Below, piece by piece: positions 23,350-33,557 of a stretch of DNA of 64,000 bases. The stretch covers positions 2,604,001-2,668,000 of the forward strand of contig NC_026505.1 of assembly GCF_000182925.2 (NCBI RefSeq), read 5' to 3'. Under the pieces are notes generated by a model. It was not told where the DNA came from, made no database searches, and saw only the letters and a list, made by a program, of their open reading frames with translations. Numbering within the stretch: position 1 is the first letter of the stretch; every line of letters starts with the position of its first letter. Origin of the DNA: Neurospora crassa OR74A. Taxonomy: Eukaryota; Ascomycota; Sordariomycetes; Sordariales; Sordariaceae. Position numbers and translations under genes: made by a program.

Positions 23350-24666
23350 ATGACAAACCCCCCAACAACAACCATGAAAACCACCACCTCCACGACAGAC
23401 CCTTCCCTCCAGCCCTCCCAACCCCCCCTCCACACCCTCCTCTCAACCCACGACTTCCTCTCCGCCGCCGCTTCATCCTTTCCCCCCAAAACCCACGCCT
23501 TCGTCACCTCGGCCGCCACCGACTGCCACACCCACCGCTCCAACTCGCACACTTACTCCCTCATCACCCTGCGGCCCCGCATCCTCCACGACGTTTCTCG
23601 CGTCTCCATTTCCACTCGCATCCTCGACCACCTTGTCTCCTCTCCCATCTTCGCAGCCGCCACCTCTTTGGGAACCACCGTTCACCCTGATGGCGAAAAG
23701 GCGATCGGAAGGGCTTGTAAAAAGCTGGGGGTGGGCATGACGATCAGTACCAGCGCTAGTTTTTCCGTGGGTGAAATCGCGAGGGCTGTAGAGGACTGTG
23801 AGACTGTCACTGAGAGAAAAGAAAAAGAAGAAAAAGAAGAAAAAGAAGAAAAAGCAATTCCACCATTGTGGTTCCAGCTTTATGTGGACAAAGACCGGAG
23901 CAAATCCGAAAAGCTGCTAAAGCAGGCGGTGGACGCGGGGGTGAAAGCCGTGTTTTTGACTGTTGACGCGCCGGTGCCGGGGAAAAGGGAGGCGGATGAG
24001 AGGATTTCGGCGGAGGAAGCGGTAGGGCTGTCTTCTTCAGGGGTGCCGATGACGGGAGAGAAGGCGGAGAATGACCAGTCCGGAGGCGGGCTGGGGAGGA
24101 TCACAGGAAAGTTTCTGGATGCTAGTGTCTCATGGGGAGATATTGCTTGGTTGAGGAGGTGTTTACCAGAGGAGGTGAAGATTGTGTTGAAGGGCGTGCA
24201 AACGGCTGCGGATGCGGTCAGGGCCATGGAGGCGGGCGTAGAGGGAATCGTGGTGTCGAATCATGGGGGGAGGAGCTTGGATACGGCGCCAGCGACGATT
24301 TTGGTATTGCTGGAGTTGCAAAGGTGTTGTCCGCAGGTTTTTGACAAGATGGAGGTGTTGGTTGATGGAGGGGTGACGCGCGGTACGGATGTTTTCAAGG
24401 CCTTGTGTTTGGGCGCCAGTGGAGTGGGGATTGGGAGGGGGATCTTGTATGGACTTGGATATGGGGAGGAAGGGGTGAGGAGATATGTGCAGATATTAAA
24501 TGATGAGTTGGAGACGACGATGAAGATGTGTGGGATTACGAGTCTGGATCAGGTGCATCCGGGGTTGCTTAACACGAGGGCGGTTGATCAACTTGTGCCA
24601 GAGACGGTTGAGGAGGAACATCCATATGCCAAATGGAGGCCATCGCTGAGGAAGAAGGTAAGTTGA
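23350..24666 (+). CDS. FMN-dependent alpha-hydroxy acid dehydrogenase (L-lactate type)
   Basis: The 438-residue product has the FMN-binding TIM-barrel domain of the glycolate oxidase / flavocytochrome b2 family, which oxidises L-2-hydroxy acids such as L-lactate to 2-oxo acids. The signature SNHGGR is at residues 303-308, with His305 as the expected catalytic base. Lys281 (IVLKG) and DGGVTRGTDVFKAL from residue 339 are the expected flavin contacts. There is no cytochrome b5 domain and no clear mitochondrial presequence, so it is not full-length cytochrome b2. A Glu/Lys run near residues 155-172 is a low-complexity insertion. The ATG at 23350 is chosen because the frame upstream offers only a GTG. 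The last codons overlap a perfect donor (AAG|GTAAGT at 24658), so the true C-terminus may lie in a further exon ending at 24776. Confidence 0.85.
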   Translation: MTNPPTTTMKTTTSTTDPSLQPSQPPLHTLLSTHDFLSAAASSFPPKTHAFVTSAATDCHTHRSNSHTYSLITLRPRILHDVSRVSISTRILDHLVSSPIFAAATSLGTTVHPDGEKAIGRACKKLGVGMTISTSASFSVGEIARAVEDCETVTERKEKEEKEEKEEKAIPPLWFQLYVDKDRSKSEKLLKQAVDAGVKAVFLTVDAPVPGKREADERISAEEAVGLSSSGVPMTGEKAENDQSGGGLGRITGKFLDASVSWGDIAWLRRCLPEEVKIVLKGVQTAADAVRAMEAGVEGIVVSNHGGRSLDTAPATILVLLELQRCCPQVFDKMEVLVDGGVTRGTDVFKALCLGASGVGIGRGILYGLGYGEEGVRRYVQILNDELETTMKMCGITSLDQVHPGLLNTRAVDQLVPETVEEEHPYAKWRPSLRKKVS

Positions 24667-24800
24667 GGGGTGTTGAGGTAAGCCTGTAGGTGCAATTATG
24701 GATAGCGTTCACGAGAGCATGCACATTGAATTACATCCAGTTGAAGAGACTTAAATTCAAATACCCGTCAATTTGACCTCTCTTCATCCAGCAACCTTTT

Positions 24801-24858
24801 GCACCTTTCGGCGTTATTTCAAGGATGCCACACTAACCGCTCTGTTGAAACTGCATGT
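24801..24858 (+). repeat. Diverged direct repeat, copy 1
   Basis: It matches 25330-25387 in the same orientation. Both contain GCACCTTTCGGCG(T/C)TATT(T/C)CAA(G/A)GATGCCACACT. Nearly all differences in this core are transitions, as expected from RIP or ordinary decay of an old duplicated element. Confidence 0.7.
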
Positions 24859-25329
24859 CAACATCAAGCGGTTTGGACCCTCCAGGTGTGACTTGATTGG
24901 GTCTCAATCCGGGTATCCAAGATCAGTGATGTGTCCCTGACTTCCGGTGCACCAACTATCACCATGTGCTTGGGAAATATAGTAGGGTCATATCAAGTAG
25001 AACATACAAGTGTGCTACTTTTCCAAGGTCCAGGCGCGATTGGAAAGCCCTTGCCTTGCGCAGTGCCTTAGATGAAGGGTATCGTTTCCCCCCTTCATAT
25101 CTCGGGCCGTGATACAGAAAAAAAAAACATAAAAAAACATACAACACCAGGGATTCGCTGGTCGTCACCGACCCAACTACTAGTCTGGCCCTCACTGGCT
25201 TATCTATGGGAGAGCGGACGGGATCCCGAGTTTTCCAGTGGGTATGGTCGTATGTGTCTATTCCAATGCAAAGGATAGCTTATAGGCGACAGTTATTGTT
25301 TCTTCCCGCCCTGTCTCTCCTTCCTGAAT

Positions 25330-25387
25330 GCACCTTTCGGCGCTATTCCAAAGATGCCACACTGATCGCTTGGTTGCAATTACATCA
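25330..25387 (+). repeat. Diverged direct repeat, copy 2
   Basis: Partner of 24801-24858, lying about 190 bp upstream of the tRNA gene. Such fragments near tRNA genes can be remnants of retrotransposon ends, but nothing longer can be aligned by eye. Confidence 0.7.
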
Positions 25388-25578
25388 TTTTTCCAAGTGA
25401 CTTTTATTTTCGTGCCAGCAGTGAGCTACATGGCCCAGTTATGCATTTGTTTACTTTCCTCAGGGGCTTGCTAGTCGCAACTTGCCCGCCCTCATTGGAT
25501 GATGGCATTCCCAACTCCACTGGACAATGCTATGGCAGTGAATCATAAGCTAGCTGCACTAACAAAAACTTCATTAAT

Positions 25579-25659
25579 GGTTGCGTGGCCCAGTGGTTAA
25601 GGCATCTGCTTTACAAACGATAACGCAGAGGATCGCAGGTTCGAGCCCTGCCGCGATCA
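25579..25659 (+). tRNA. tRNA-Val (anticodon TAC) with 8-nt intron
   Basis: The cloverleaf is complete. The acceptor GGTTGCG pairs with CGCGATC (two G-T wobbles), followed by discriminator A. The D arm is GCC/GGC, the anticodon stem TCTGC/GCAGA and the T stem GCAGG/CCTGC with loop TTCGAGC. The A box (TGGCCCAGTGG) and B box (GGTTCGAGCCC) are good. The anticodon loop is 15 nt, which fits seven loop bases plus an 8-nt intron (AACGATAA) after position 37, and this gives anticodon TAC. The mature tRNA would be 73 nt. Splicing would need the standard tRNA endonuclease. The exact intron limits are inferred from the expected loop size. Confidence 0.88.
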
Positions 25660-25662
25660 TTC

Positions 25663-25677
25663 TTTTTGTATTTTTTT
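25663..25677 (+). terminator. RNA polymerase III terminator
   Basis: Runs of five T (25663-25667) and seven T (25671-25677) begin a few bases after the tRNA-Val 3' end, as expected for RNA polymerase III termination. Confidence 0.75.
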
Positions 25678-26223
25678 CCTACATTACTTTTTTGGTTTTT
25701 TTTTTCATTGTTGGTCTTGCTTGTCTAATTGTTGAGATTTACAAAATATCTGTTGTTTCTCCACGTATCTTGGTATTTCTTTTTGCTTTTTAGTAAAGTC
25801 GGATGCTTCTAAATTGCAGATGTCATCAGTTTCTTTTTCCTGCCTCAGAATGTTAACGTATTTGCAACAACACAGCATGTATAAGTTAATAGGTGTTTTC
25901 AGCATCGGTCGCAAGATGAATCATTTTCATTTGCCATACTCCTGACATTTGCTATTGTAATGTGTTACAAGGTTTGACGTATTGTGTAAACATTGCTAAC
26001 ACACGCTCTCCTTCACACAGGCGTGACGGGTTGACCATTTTCATCATGGCCTTCGAATTCCTGCTCGCTTAATTTCTGCCTATTTCTAACCCCTTGGCTA
26101 TTCTCAACCAAAGGCAGGAATGCAAATTGAAATGTTCAAGTCACGAACCTGCGTCTACAAACGATTCGCATTCTGCCGTTCTCAGTTCCCATCCGGGGCC
26201 ATCTGTCGTTAATGCTAAGGATA
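25678..26223. other. Intergenic region, nothing recognised
   Basis: AT-richer sequence between the tRNA gene and the 3' end of the MED5 gene. It should contain the MED5 3' untranslated region. I see no other element. Confidence 0.5.
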
Positions 26224-29200
26224 CTAACCCAAGTCCATCGTATCCCAGTTCCCGAAATCCGTCGTGAAGTCTCCTGTCCCCAAGCCGCTAAAGATATCAT
26301 CACCACTCAGGTCTCCTCCCGCGCCACCGCTGCCACTGCCTCCACCGCCAGCGCCGCCAGCTCCTCCTCCTCCTCCTCCACCATTCCCAGCCGAGGCACC
26401 TGCACCTCCTCCTCCCGCAGAACCACCACCTTGACCACCCGTCCCAACACCACCTCCCATTCCGCCTCCAGTATTCGTATTGACCGTCAACCCACCCATG
26501 TTCCCCATACCCATGTTCCCCATACCCATATCCCCCATCCCACTTATATCAATGCCACCCGCACCTCCCACATCCAACCCACCCATACCCGTAGCATCCA
26601 AACTCATCGCGTCCATCGGATGATGATGATCACTACCCGAAACCTGCACCGCCGCAGCGTTCATCATGGAATCGCCCATAGCATCGCCAGCCACCACCCC
26701 CAGCGCGCTCAACTCCGGCTGCAGCATCGTTTGCTGATGATGATGATGATGATGCTGCGCGGGCGGCGGAGGTGGGGGAGGTAGGGCCATCTGCGCCTCG
26801 ACGCGACGATGCAGGCGCACGACCGTTTCGGCCATTAGGGGGTCTGATTTCTGAATTTTCTTAAATTCTTCCGCTTCGAATTTGAGAGCTTCGCGTAGGG
26901 TGATTCTCCGCTGCTTTTTGGTGATGGTGTGGTTCGCAGCATCTCCTCCTCCTCGGGCAGAGGAGGGGTCGTTGTCGTCCGTTACGGGGGTATTGTGGAC
27001 GTCGGGAGCACAGATGATGGCTGTGACGACGTCGTAGGCGACGGAGCCGTTGCCGGCTTCTGTTTGCGTTTTCAGCTCCTTAAGCAGGGCAGAGAGGAGA
27101 CGTTTTGCGCCGCAGATCTGGAGGGCGACAAGAACCTGGCGGTGGGTGTAAGTGGCCGGCACGCCGTTACCGGGCGAGTGCTGAGCCCACTGGACCAGAT
27201 TTTGGACGGTGTGGCGGATGGCGCCGTAGAGACCCCCGACGGACCCGGAACCATTGTGATGTGTGCCAGTCCAATTCTCCAGCTCGCTGTGGTCGGCGCC
27301 ACCGGTGCGGCTGGACACGGCCAGATTTTCTTTGAGAGCGCGCAAAAGGGGTTCGACCTCTTGTGATGCGGGAACCTGGCGCTGATAGGAGCGGAGTGAG
27401 AGTTCCAGGGGTTTGGCGACAATGTTCAGGACCGATGAGAGCATGGTAGATGCTTCATTGGATATTGAATTTGGACGCAAAATGAGTTGAAGAATCTTGA
27501 TGACCGCTCCTTGACCGGGTTGCTTATCAGTCCGTAGGTTGTTTGCAAGGAACAAAAGTGCTGGCACTAGTGAGGGCAATAATAGGGTATCCAAGAGATC
27601 TAAAGGGTAGTTAGCGGCAATGCCATGACAATGGCGGTAAGAAAGTTCATACTCACATTCTAGACCACTTCTTAATAGGTAATCGTTCAAGCAGCCTGTA
27701 CTCAAGGCCATGACGATCTGATCAAAAAGCGTCGGCATGAGTAGATAAAAGTCCTGCGGAGGACACGACGACATAAGATCGTCTCCTAGACCGCCAGCCT
27801 CGGAATCAAATAGCCCATGTACCCAACCATTCAGATGCGACTTTTCCTGGTCGCTAAGCTCGTCCAACGGCCGACTCAATTGGCCCCTTCCTAGTAGCTT
27901 TCCCACGAACGAATGCGGAGATCGGATGGCCAAGTCGGTGGGTGTCAGACTGTAGCGGTGCACAAAGGCCAGCAGTAGAAGCAGGATAGATCCAAATTCC
28001 TCGTATACAGGCTGATATTCGCCCTGATCCTCGTCATAACCACCCCAGTCGTCCAAGAGCTCGCACAGAGGGTGAAGTATCTTGTATGGTTTATCGAAGA
28101 GTAATAGAATATCCAAGGATGATGGTTTGCTGGCCAGCTGGCTGCACAATTGTTTGAGAGTCATGGTCTCCTTGTTGCGGCAAAGTGTACCAATCACCTA
28201 TATCATATCAGCAGCCGTCACGCACAGGGTTTGGTAGTCTGACTGAATGACAACTAACCTCAACAATAGCTTGCGCAGCAGCGCCCACGTTTCCGTTCAT
28301 GTTATCCAATTCCCCGATAAGCCTCTGACTCCTCTCGAAATCTTCCAAACATGCCTGGACCAGCGTTTCTTTCACGTACCGACCCTCGTCCGGCAGTGTT
28401 TGGTAAGTAATCTCCCCCAAAAGGGTCTCGATGGCCGACGCAGATAACAGCCCGTGCAGCTGGCAGGCAAAGCAAAAGTCTTGTCGCACGGAGTCCTGAA
28501 AGGAGCTGCTAGTGTTCGACATGTCAAACATGTTGGACAGTGTCGGAAACACATTAGTGTCAACCTGACCCAGCGCCTGGGATATGCAAAACTCTGCGTC
28601 AAAAGGATACATATGTGTAGAGGAGGCAGCAAAGTTACCCAATATTAGTGGAACCTTGTTGACGACGTATGATTTGAGCAAGTGTCCCGTTTTTGATCCT
28701 TCCCTGAAGACCGCGTTCGCCAAAACGTCGAAGGATGCTAGGATAAGGTGTATTGCTGTTGTTTGCAAGTCACCCTGGACCTTTTGTCAGCAAAAAACAT
28801 GGGGGACGCTGTACGCTGAACGACAGAACAAACCTGGTATCTGTTATGGAGGTAGGTGTAAAGAGAATGATCGTCAATCAAAGGTCGTCCCACGAGCTGT
28901 CCAAGGCGTCAGCATCCCAGATCCCCCATCCACTCCAAATCAGGATAGTCGTCCGACGAACATACCGCAGCATTGATGTAAATGTACAGACCGGCGCGAG
29001 AGTTGACTATGGGCATATCGGGTATTTGCCATGTGTCCAGCCCGATCATGTTATCCATGTAGCTATGCATCTCCGCTACTGCAGCGTCCTTCAGGTCAGA
29101 AGACTCTTCCCCGGCCAGTGCCTGTCCTCGGCTGAACTCTAACCTCTCCGCAATTCCAGAGGTATTTGGATTCTGAAGGAGATAGGGTATAAGCTGATCG

Positions 29201-30008
29201 ATAGAGCTCGCTAATCGTTTGCGATGGCCTGGTGAGAAAAAAGTCATTAGCCAAGTGTTCGGTTCACAGAACAGGGAATCATATACATGGGAGAAGCGTT
29301 ACTTTTAGCCTCGGGCCGGCTAAAGGCAGAGACCACCCGTTGATTTCCCAAAAAGTTGACCAAAAGCAAACTGAAAGCCTGAAGAGAGGTCTCCATGTCC
29401 TGCTTAGTTCGCATGTTCTGAATAGTGCCGAATGTATCTCGTGAAAAGGCGGCGATGACGTCGATGAAGAGCGTTGTCCACTTGCTCAGGTTCGTAGCCA
29501 TCTCGTAGGCGTCAGAGGCATGCCTGATGCCTTGACCATGTGTTATGACCTTGGAGAGCCGCAGAAAGATCACCTCCTCGTCGTTGTATGAATTTTGCCA
29601 AAACACCCTCTTCGGTTTTTTGTCTCCTTGTTGCCCCTGGCCCCCCTTAGTGGCCGTCGCGGCCTCGTTTGTAGTACCTGCATCATGTTCACTCTGGATC
29701 TTGGCCTGCGATGTCGAGTAATGGTGTAGAACTTTCAGGACGGACTGGGGGTTGACGAGCTTCTGGTTGAGGAGGATGGTGAGATATTGTAGTCTGCGGG
29801 GGTCAAGAGAATAGGAAGACTGCTTCGTCGGCCTGAGGAGAAGGTTGGCGATAACGATGGGAGGCAAGGGATAGAAGTCCGAGTTAAGGATGGGCACGAA
29901 TCTCGCGAAGTCGCTGGGGTCTAGTCGTTTGGCTTCGGCGCGCGCCAGGAACTTGGTCCATTGTCCCACGGCCGCCGACAAGCCTGCCGTTGCTGGACCT
30001 CCGGGCAT
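26224..30008 (-). CDS. Mediator complex subunit 5 (MED5/Nut1)
   Basis: Five exons (30008-29303, 29228-28966, 28896-28834, 28774-28259, 28197-26224) give 1173 residues. MED5/Nut1 is a tail-module subunit of Mediator, which links transcription factors to RNA polymerase II in the nucleus. Family landmarks are DDWGGYDEDQGEYQPVYEE and the following Leu-rich helix at the start of exon 5, GRPLIDDHSLYTYLHNRYQ in exon 3, and ILASFDVLANAVF in exon 4. Exon 3 is only 63 nt. The C-terminus is Pro-, His-, Met- and Gly-rich low-complexity sequence that ends in an acidic, aromatic tail (GNWDTMDLG). The ATG at 30008 (MPGGPATAGL) is chosen because the upstream frame has no better start. All four introns are 59-74 nt with GT-AG ends, and introns 2 and 3 show CTGAC branch sites. 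Confidence 0.87.
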
Positions 30009-31266
30009 GGTCGGGGCATTCGAGACCGGGATTGTCGACGTAGGCGATAGTAAGTGGTAGAGTAGCAAATATTGTGCGCGTTACTATATCGGGGCTGTGG
30101 TCATTTTCCAGGCAGTGGTGTTGGTAGCTGACGTTGTTGCGTCGCGACCAATGTCCGATGATGCGCTTGTCAGCTTTCGAGCATGTGGTCGACGCAACTG
30201 CTGGTTCCACTCCTTCCACTTCGCGCAACTGAATAACAACCAGTTTCCAGATGACTGACAGGGGCGTTTGGGGCTTTGGTTCCAGATGCTGTGGATTCCG
30301 TGAATGCCTTGAGCGGTGCGTCGTTGTATGTACCTAGAGGTAGCGCGTTCACCGTTGTGGTCCGCCCATGGGCGCCTTGGCTCCAATCTGGAAAATGTGC
30401 TGGATTGATTGATGATATTCGTAGGCAGTATACTGTTCGACTGTCAAGTGGCAGAGCAAAAGGTTGAAAGCAACTGAATAGATGGAAGGTGGTGAAATGT
30501 GAAGCAGCCCGTCAGAGTTGCACACAGCGCACAAGGGAATGAATACCTACCTAGCAGCGAACTGATGTGGAACTTACAAAACGAAACAAAGCTTTCAATC
30601 TTTCACGTTTTTTATCCGTAAGCGAGCGTGTTCTGTAGTGTAAGGTATCGTACCCGGGCAAACACAAGGCGAACTTTCCACATTACCGTAAGTCGGCACG
30701 AGCCGAGGACCCACAGAGCAATTAAAGTGGAGAGGAACTCAAAAGCTTGGGCCAGTTCCATGAATGGGCTGCGTGGGCTGTTATGAAGCTGTCTCTCCGT
30801 CTCTGGCACTCCGGTCTAAGACTGTACCTATACTGCAGTACATCCCTCTTCACAGTACGTATCAAAGTTCTTGTGGACGTACCGCCACTACCGGCCGATG
30901 TTCGTACGGTATATGTATCCATTGACAAATCGAGGTCTCGTATCTTGCCCATGCTCCCTCAATGTCCTAGTCTAGGTTGGGGAAGCATGGGATTGATCCG
31001 AGGAGTCGCTCTGGTGCAGTAACTTGATAATGATTTCAATGGAAGAGCTGGGAAATGTCCTCACTTTCTCATTCGACTTCCCGATATTTGTTTGTATGAT
31101 ACAGACGGGAGTCATCCTAACCCCATAGTAAAATGCCCAGACATGGCCCGTAAAAAAGTTGTACGAAGGAATACTAACACTCGACAGAGAGCACTCATAT
31201 CCAGCCCATTAACTTTCCCCTATCCGTTGCCGATTCACGTTACAAAGCCTCCTGGGATAAACCCTC
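30009..31266. other. Intergenic region upstream of MED5
   Basis: It holds the promoter and leader of MED5 and the 3' side of the next minus-strand gene. Short open frames here show no codon pattern or family match. Several TACCTAGG-like words occur, but no defined element can be named. Confidence 0.5.
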
Positions 31267-32049
31267 TCAGTCACCTTCCCTTTTGATACCCTGCATCCGT
31301 CCTCCATTGGCATTGTTCCCGTTTCCATTGCCGTTGGCTTGCTGCACATCTGGCGCGCGTGGTCCCAACATCCAGTCCTGCATCGCCAACCATTCACTCC
31401 AGCTTCTCTCAGCTAGAACAATCTCTCTTTCGGTCGCATCGCGCAAAGGTTTCAAAAACGGTACGGACTCTTCCTCGTTCATGTCGTAAGCCGCCTTGAC
31501 CTTGAGCCAGTTGGAGCTCTTGGCCGCAAAGAGGTAGTTCCGTCGCTCGTTCTCGTGCAGTGGCCCGATCCCAGCCTCCCAGTCGTCGCCGAAAAAGCCG
31601 TGCAAAACCCCGGGAAAATCATATCCCGTAGCTACCAGACGGCGGATATAGGGGATCAAGTTGACACTCGCATACGACTGAAGACCATAGCCCCCGACGG
31701 GTGCCTTTCCCGCTGCTCCCCGGACACAAGACGCCTCTAGTTCTGGTGGTGGGCGGACTGTCTGTGAAGACAGCACCGGGTTGGGCTTCTGGAAAGGTAG
31801 TCGGATGTTGATGAATCCAGCAAGAGCCTGCACAGGGCCATGGTATTGGGCGTGGTCCAGGAAGTATCGCATGCAGGACATGAAGTATGGGTGCCACTCG
31901 AGAATGTCGAACTGGGACTGGGCATCCGCAAAGGACTGCGCGGGCGTGTTAACTTTCGGACGAGCGTTGGAAGCCGGTCGCGGGAAGGAGAAGACACCAT
32001 GTACCTGTGCGTGACGAAAAGCCGGTCCGCCTGGTTGAGGGAAAGCCAT
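31267..32049 (-). CDS. Conserved fungal protein of unknown function (Ilp-like)
   Basis: An intronless gene of 260 residues. The start ATG at 32049 has a good context (CCAACAATGGC), and the frame three codons further up offers only TTG. Conserved-looking stretches include FDILEWHPYFMSCMRYFLDH near residue 48, INIRLPFQKP, and YIRRLVATGYDFPGVLHGFF in the middle. The C-terminal half contains WSEWLAMQDWMLGPRAP and ends in an Asn/Gly-rich tail. I believe this family is often annotated in filamentous fungi as 'Ilp is an apoptosis inhibitor', a label that says little about function. No signal peptide or membrane segment is seen. It is transcribed in the same direction as MED5, 1.26 kb upstream of it, with no sign of a shared transcript. 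Confidence 0.72.
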   Translation of the reverse strand: MAFPQPGGPAFRHAQVHGVFSFPRPASNARPKVNTPAQSFADAQSQFDILEWHPYFMSCMRYFLDHAQYHGPVQALAGFINIRLPFQKPNPVLSSQTVRPPPELEASCVRGAAGKAPVGGYGLQSYASVNLIPYIRRLVATGYDFPGVLHGFFGDDWEAGIGPLHENERRNYLFAAKSSNWLKVKAAYDMNEEESVPFLKPLRDATEREIVLAERSWSEWLAMQDWMLGPRAPDVQQANGNGNGNNANGGRMQGIKREGD

Positions 32050-33531
32050 TGTTGGCAACGATGATTGTCAGTGGGTTAGGTGAAGGGCGAATGCGAATGA
32101 GGTGTGAATGCGCCAACGAGAGCGTTAAGACAGCTCAAACGGCTTGGCTGTATTTTTGGTGATGTTTTGTCGTCTCGTCTTGGTGGTAGGCGTCAAGTTG
32201 ACTAATCTTCAACACGAAATGGCTAGAATGGTGCTTGATCAATATCAACCTCCGTATATAGTCCACACCGACAATAGATGGTATGATATGACGGAGCCTT
32301 GTGAAGGGGAGGGTCGTCTTGGTAGAGGATGAAACAACTTGGAGAACTGAAGGGAATGACGGGACGGAAATTAAGCTTTCAAAAGCGGGAGCTAAGACGT
32401 TATATAGCCCCGTATGGAGAAGATGCGGACCATCAATCCTTGATCAACCTCGGGAAGATTTCTCAACCGCATACCCACTCGGCCGCTGTAGGAGGTCCCC
32501 AAGCCGCATGATGTGCATGTGCCATCATGGGAGTGGAATAGGTAATAGAAAACCTGTCTGGACTGCGTACCGGAAGAGCAACAAAACAGGGGTTGAGGAA
32601 AGACGTCCCGTTCAGGGCACTAAAACAACGAGGAGCACCGGATGTAGGCGACGGCGGAGCAACGGCGGCAGTCAGTGTGTACTGTGACTGTACCCATCTC
32701 CGTCTCCATCGCAAGCAAGGTACGCTCCCTTTTACCTGCAGCTGAAGTGCGCTCGGAGAAGGAGGGGAAAAAAGAAAAGATCCACAGTGAGTACTTTCTG
32801 TGGGATACTATTTGTGCGAAAGGATGGGCAATTGCAAAGGCCGAAGTGATGTACATGATGAGATTGAAGTCGGGCATGGGTGGGAGATCTGAAGACGGGT
32901 CTCGTCGCCGTCATCGCGGGGGAGTTCGAGAGCGCCAATCACGAAGCAGCACTCCGAAGGTAGTCTGGACAGTCTCGAGACCGTGTCTGGATAGCAGCCA
33001 GTGTGAGACCGAGGGGGCATGGATGCCTCCGAGACCTGATTGATGAAGCAAGCGCGATGCCCTGTGCGAATCTAAGGCGAATGCATCGTAGGAGGGAATG
33101 TCGAGCGCTTCTTTTCCACTCCGAGCCTGTGTTGCTCCCCGGTTGGTGGCGGGTGGTGGTCTGGACTTGACAATCTGGATGCCGAGTTTTTGCTGTGAAG
33201 CTAAATGTCAAACGCGGAGCACCGCGAGGAACAGAAACGCCTGCGGGACGTCGGAAGGAGTAGTGGACTCGGTGGAGAGCCCCTACGCAGTACAGGGGCT
33301 GTGGCGACAAGGACAGGCCATCTTTGTTTACGGTAGCCGACTGCAAGGAGGGCGAGCGAAGCCGTCGTTTTCAAAGCCCCGTCAGTGCCTGTTCCCGCAA
33401 GAGTCCCGCTCCCACTTGAAAAGATGAGGTGGAAATGCGGTTATGGAGGCGATAGGTAGCATGGATACCTCTATACACGGCACCAGAGCTAGGTAGCTGG
33501 ACCACCTGAGGTGAGCTCTGAAATCATCCTG

Positions 33532-33557
33532 TTTTTTTTTTTTTTTTTTTTTTTTTT
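33532..33557 (+). repeat. Poly-T tract (26 T)
   Basis: An uninterrupted run of 26 T. Its length is probably variable between strains and is error-prone in sequencing. Confidence 0.9.

Larger units (their letters stand above)
24667..25578. other. Intergenic region with duplicated segment
   Basis: No gene is seen here. It contains both copies of the diverged 58-bp repeat listed below. It may also hold a last exon (24741-24776) of the dehydrogenase gene. Confidence 0.6.

Noticed and set aside
23181-23690. 169-codon Pro/His-rich frame overlapping the dehydrogenase gene
   Set aside because: It is a shadow of the C-rich 5' coding part of the FMN dehydrogenase in another frame.
26212-26784. 190-codon Thr/Ser/His-rich frame antisense to MED5
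   Set aside because: It mirrors the Gly/Met/His-rich low-complexity tail of MED5 and shows no family match.
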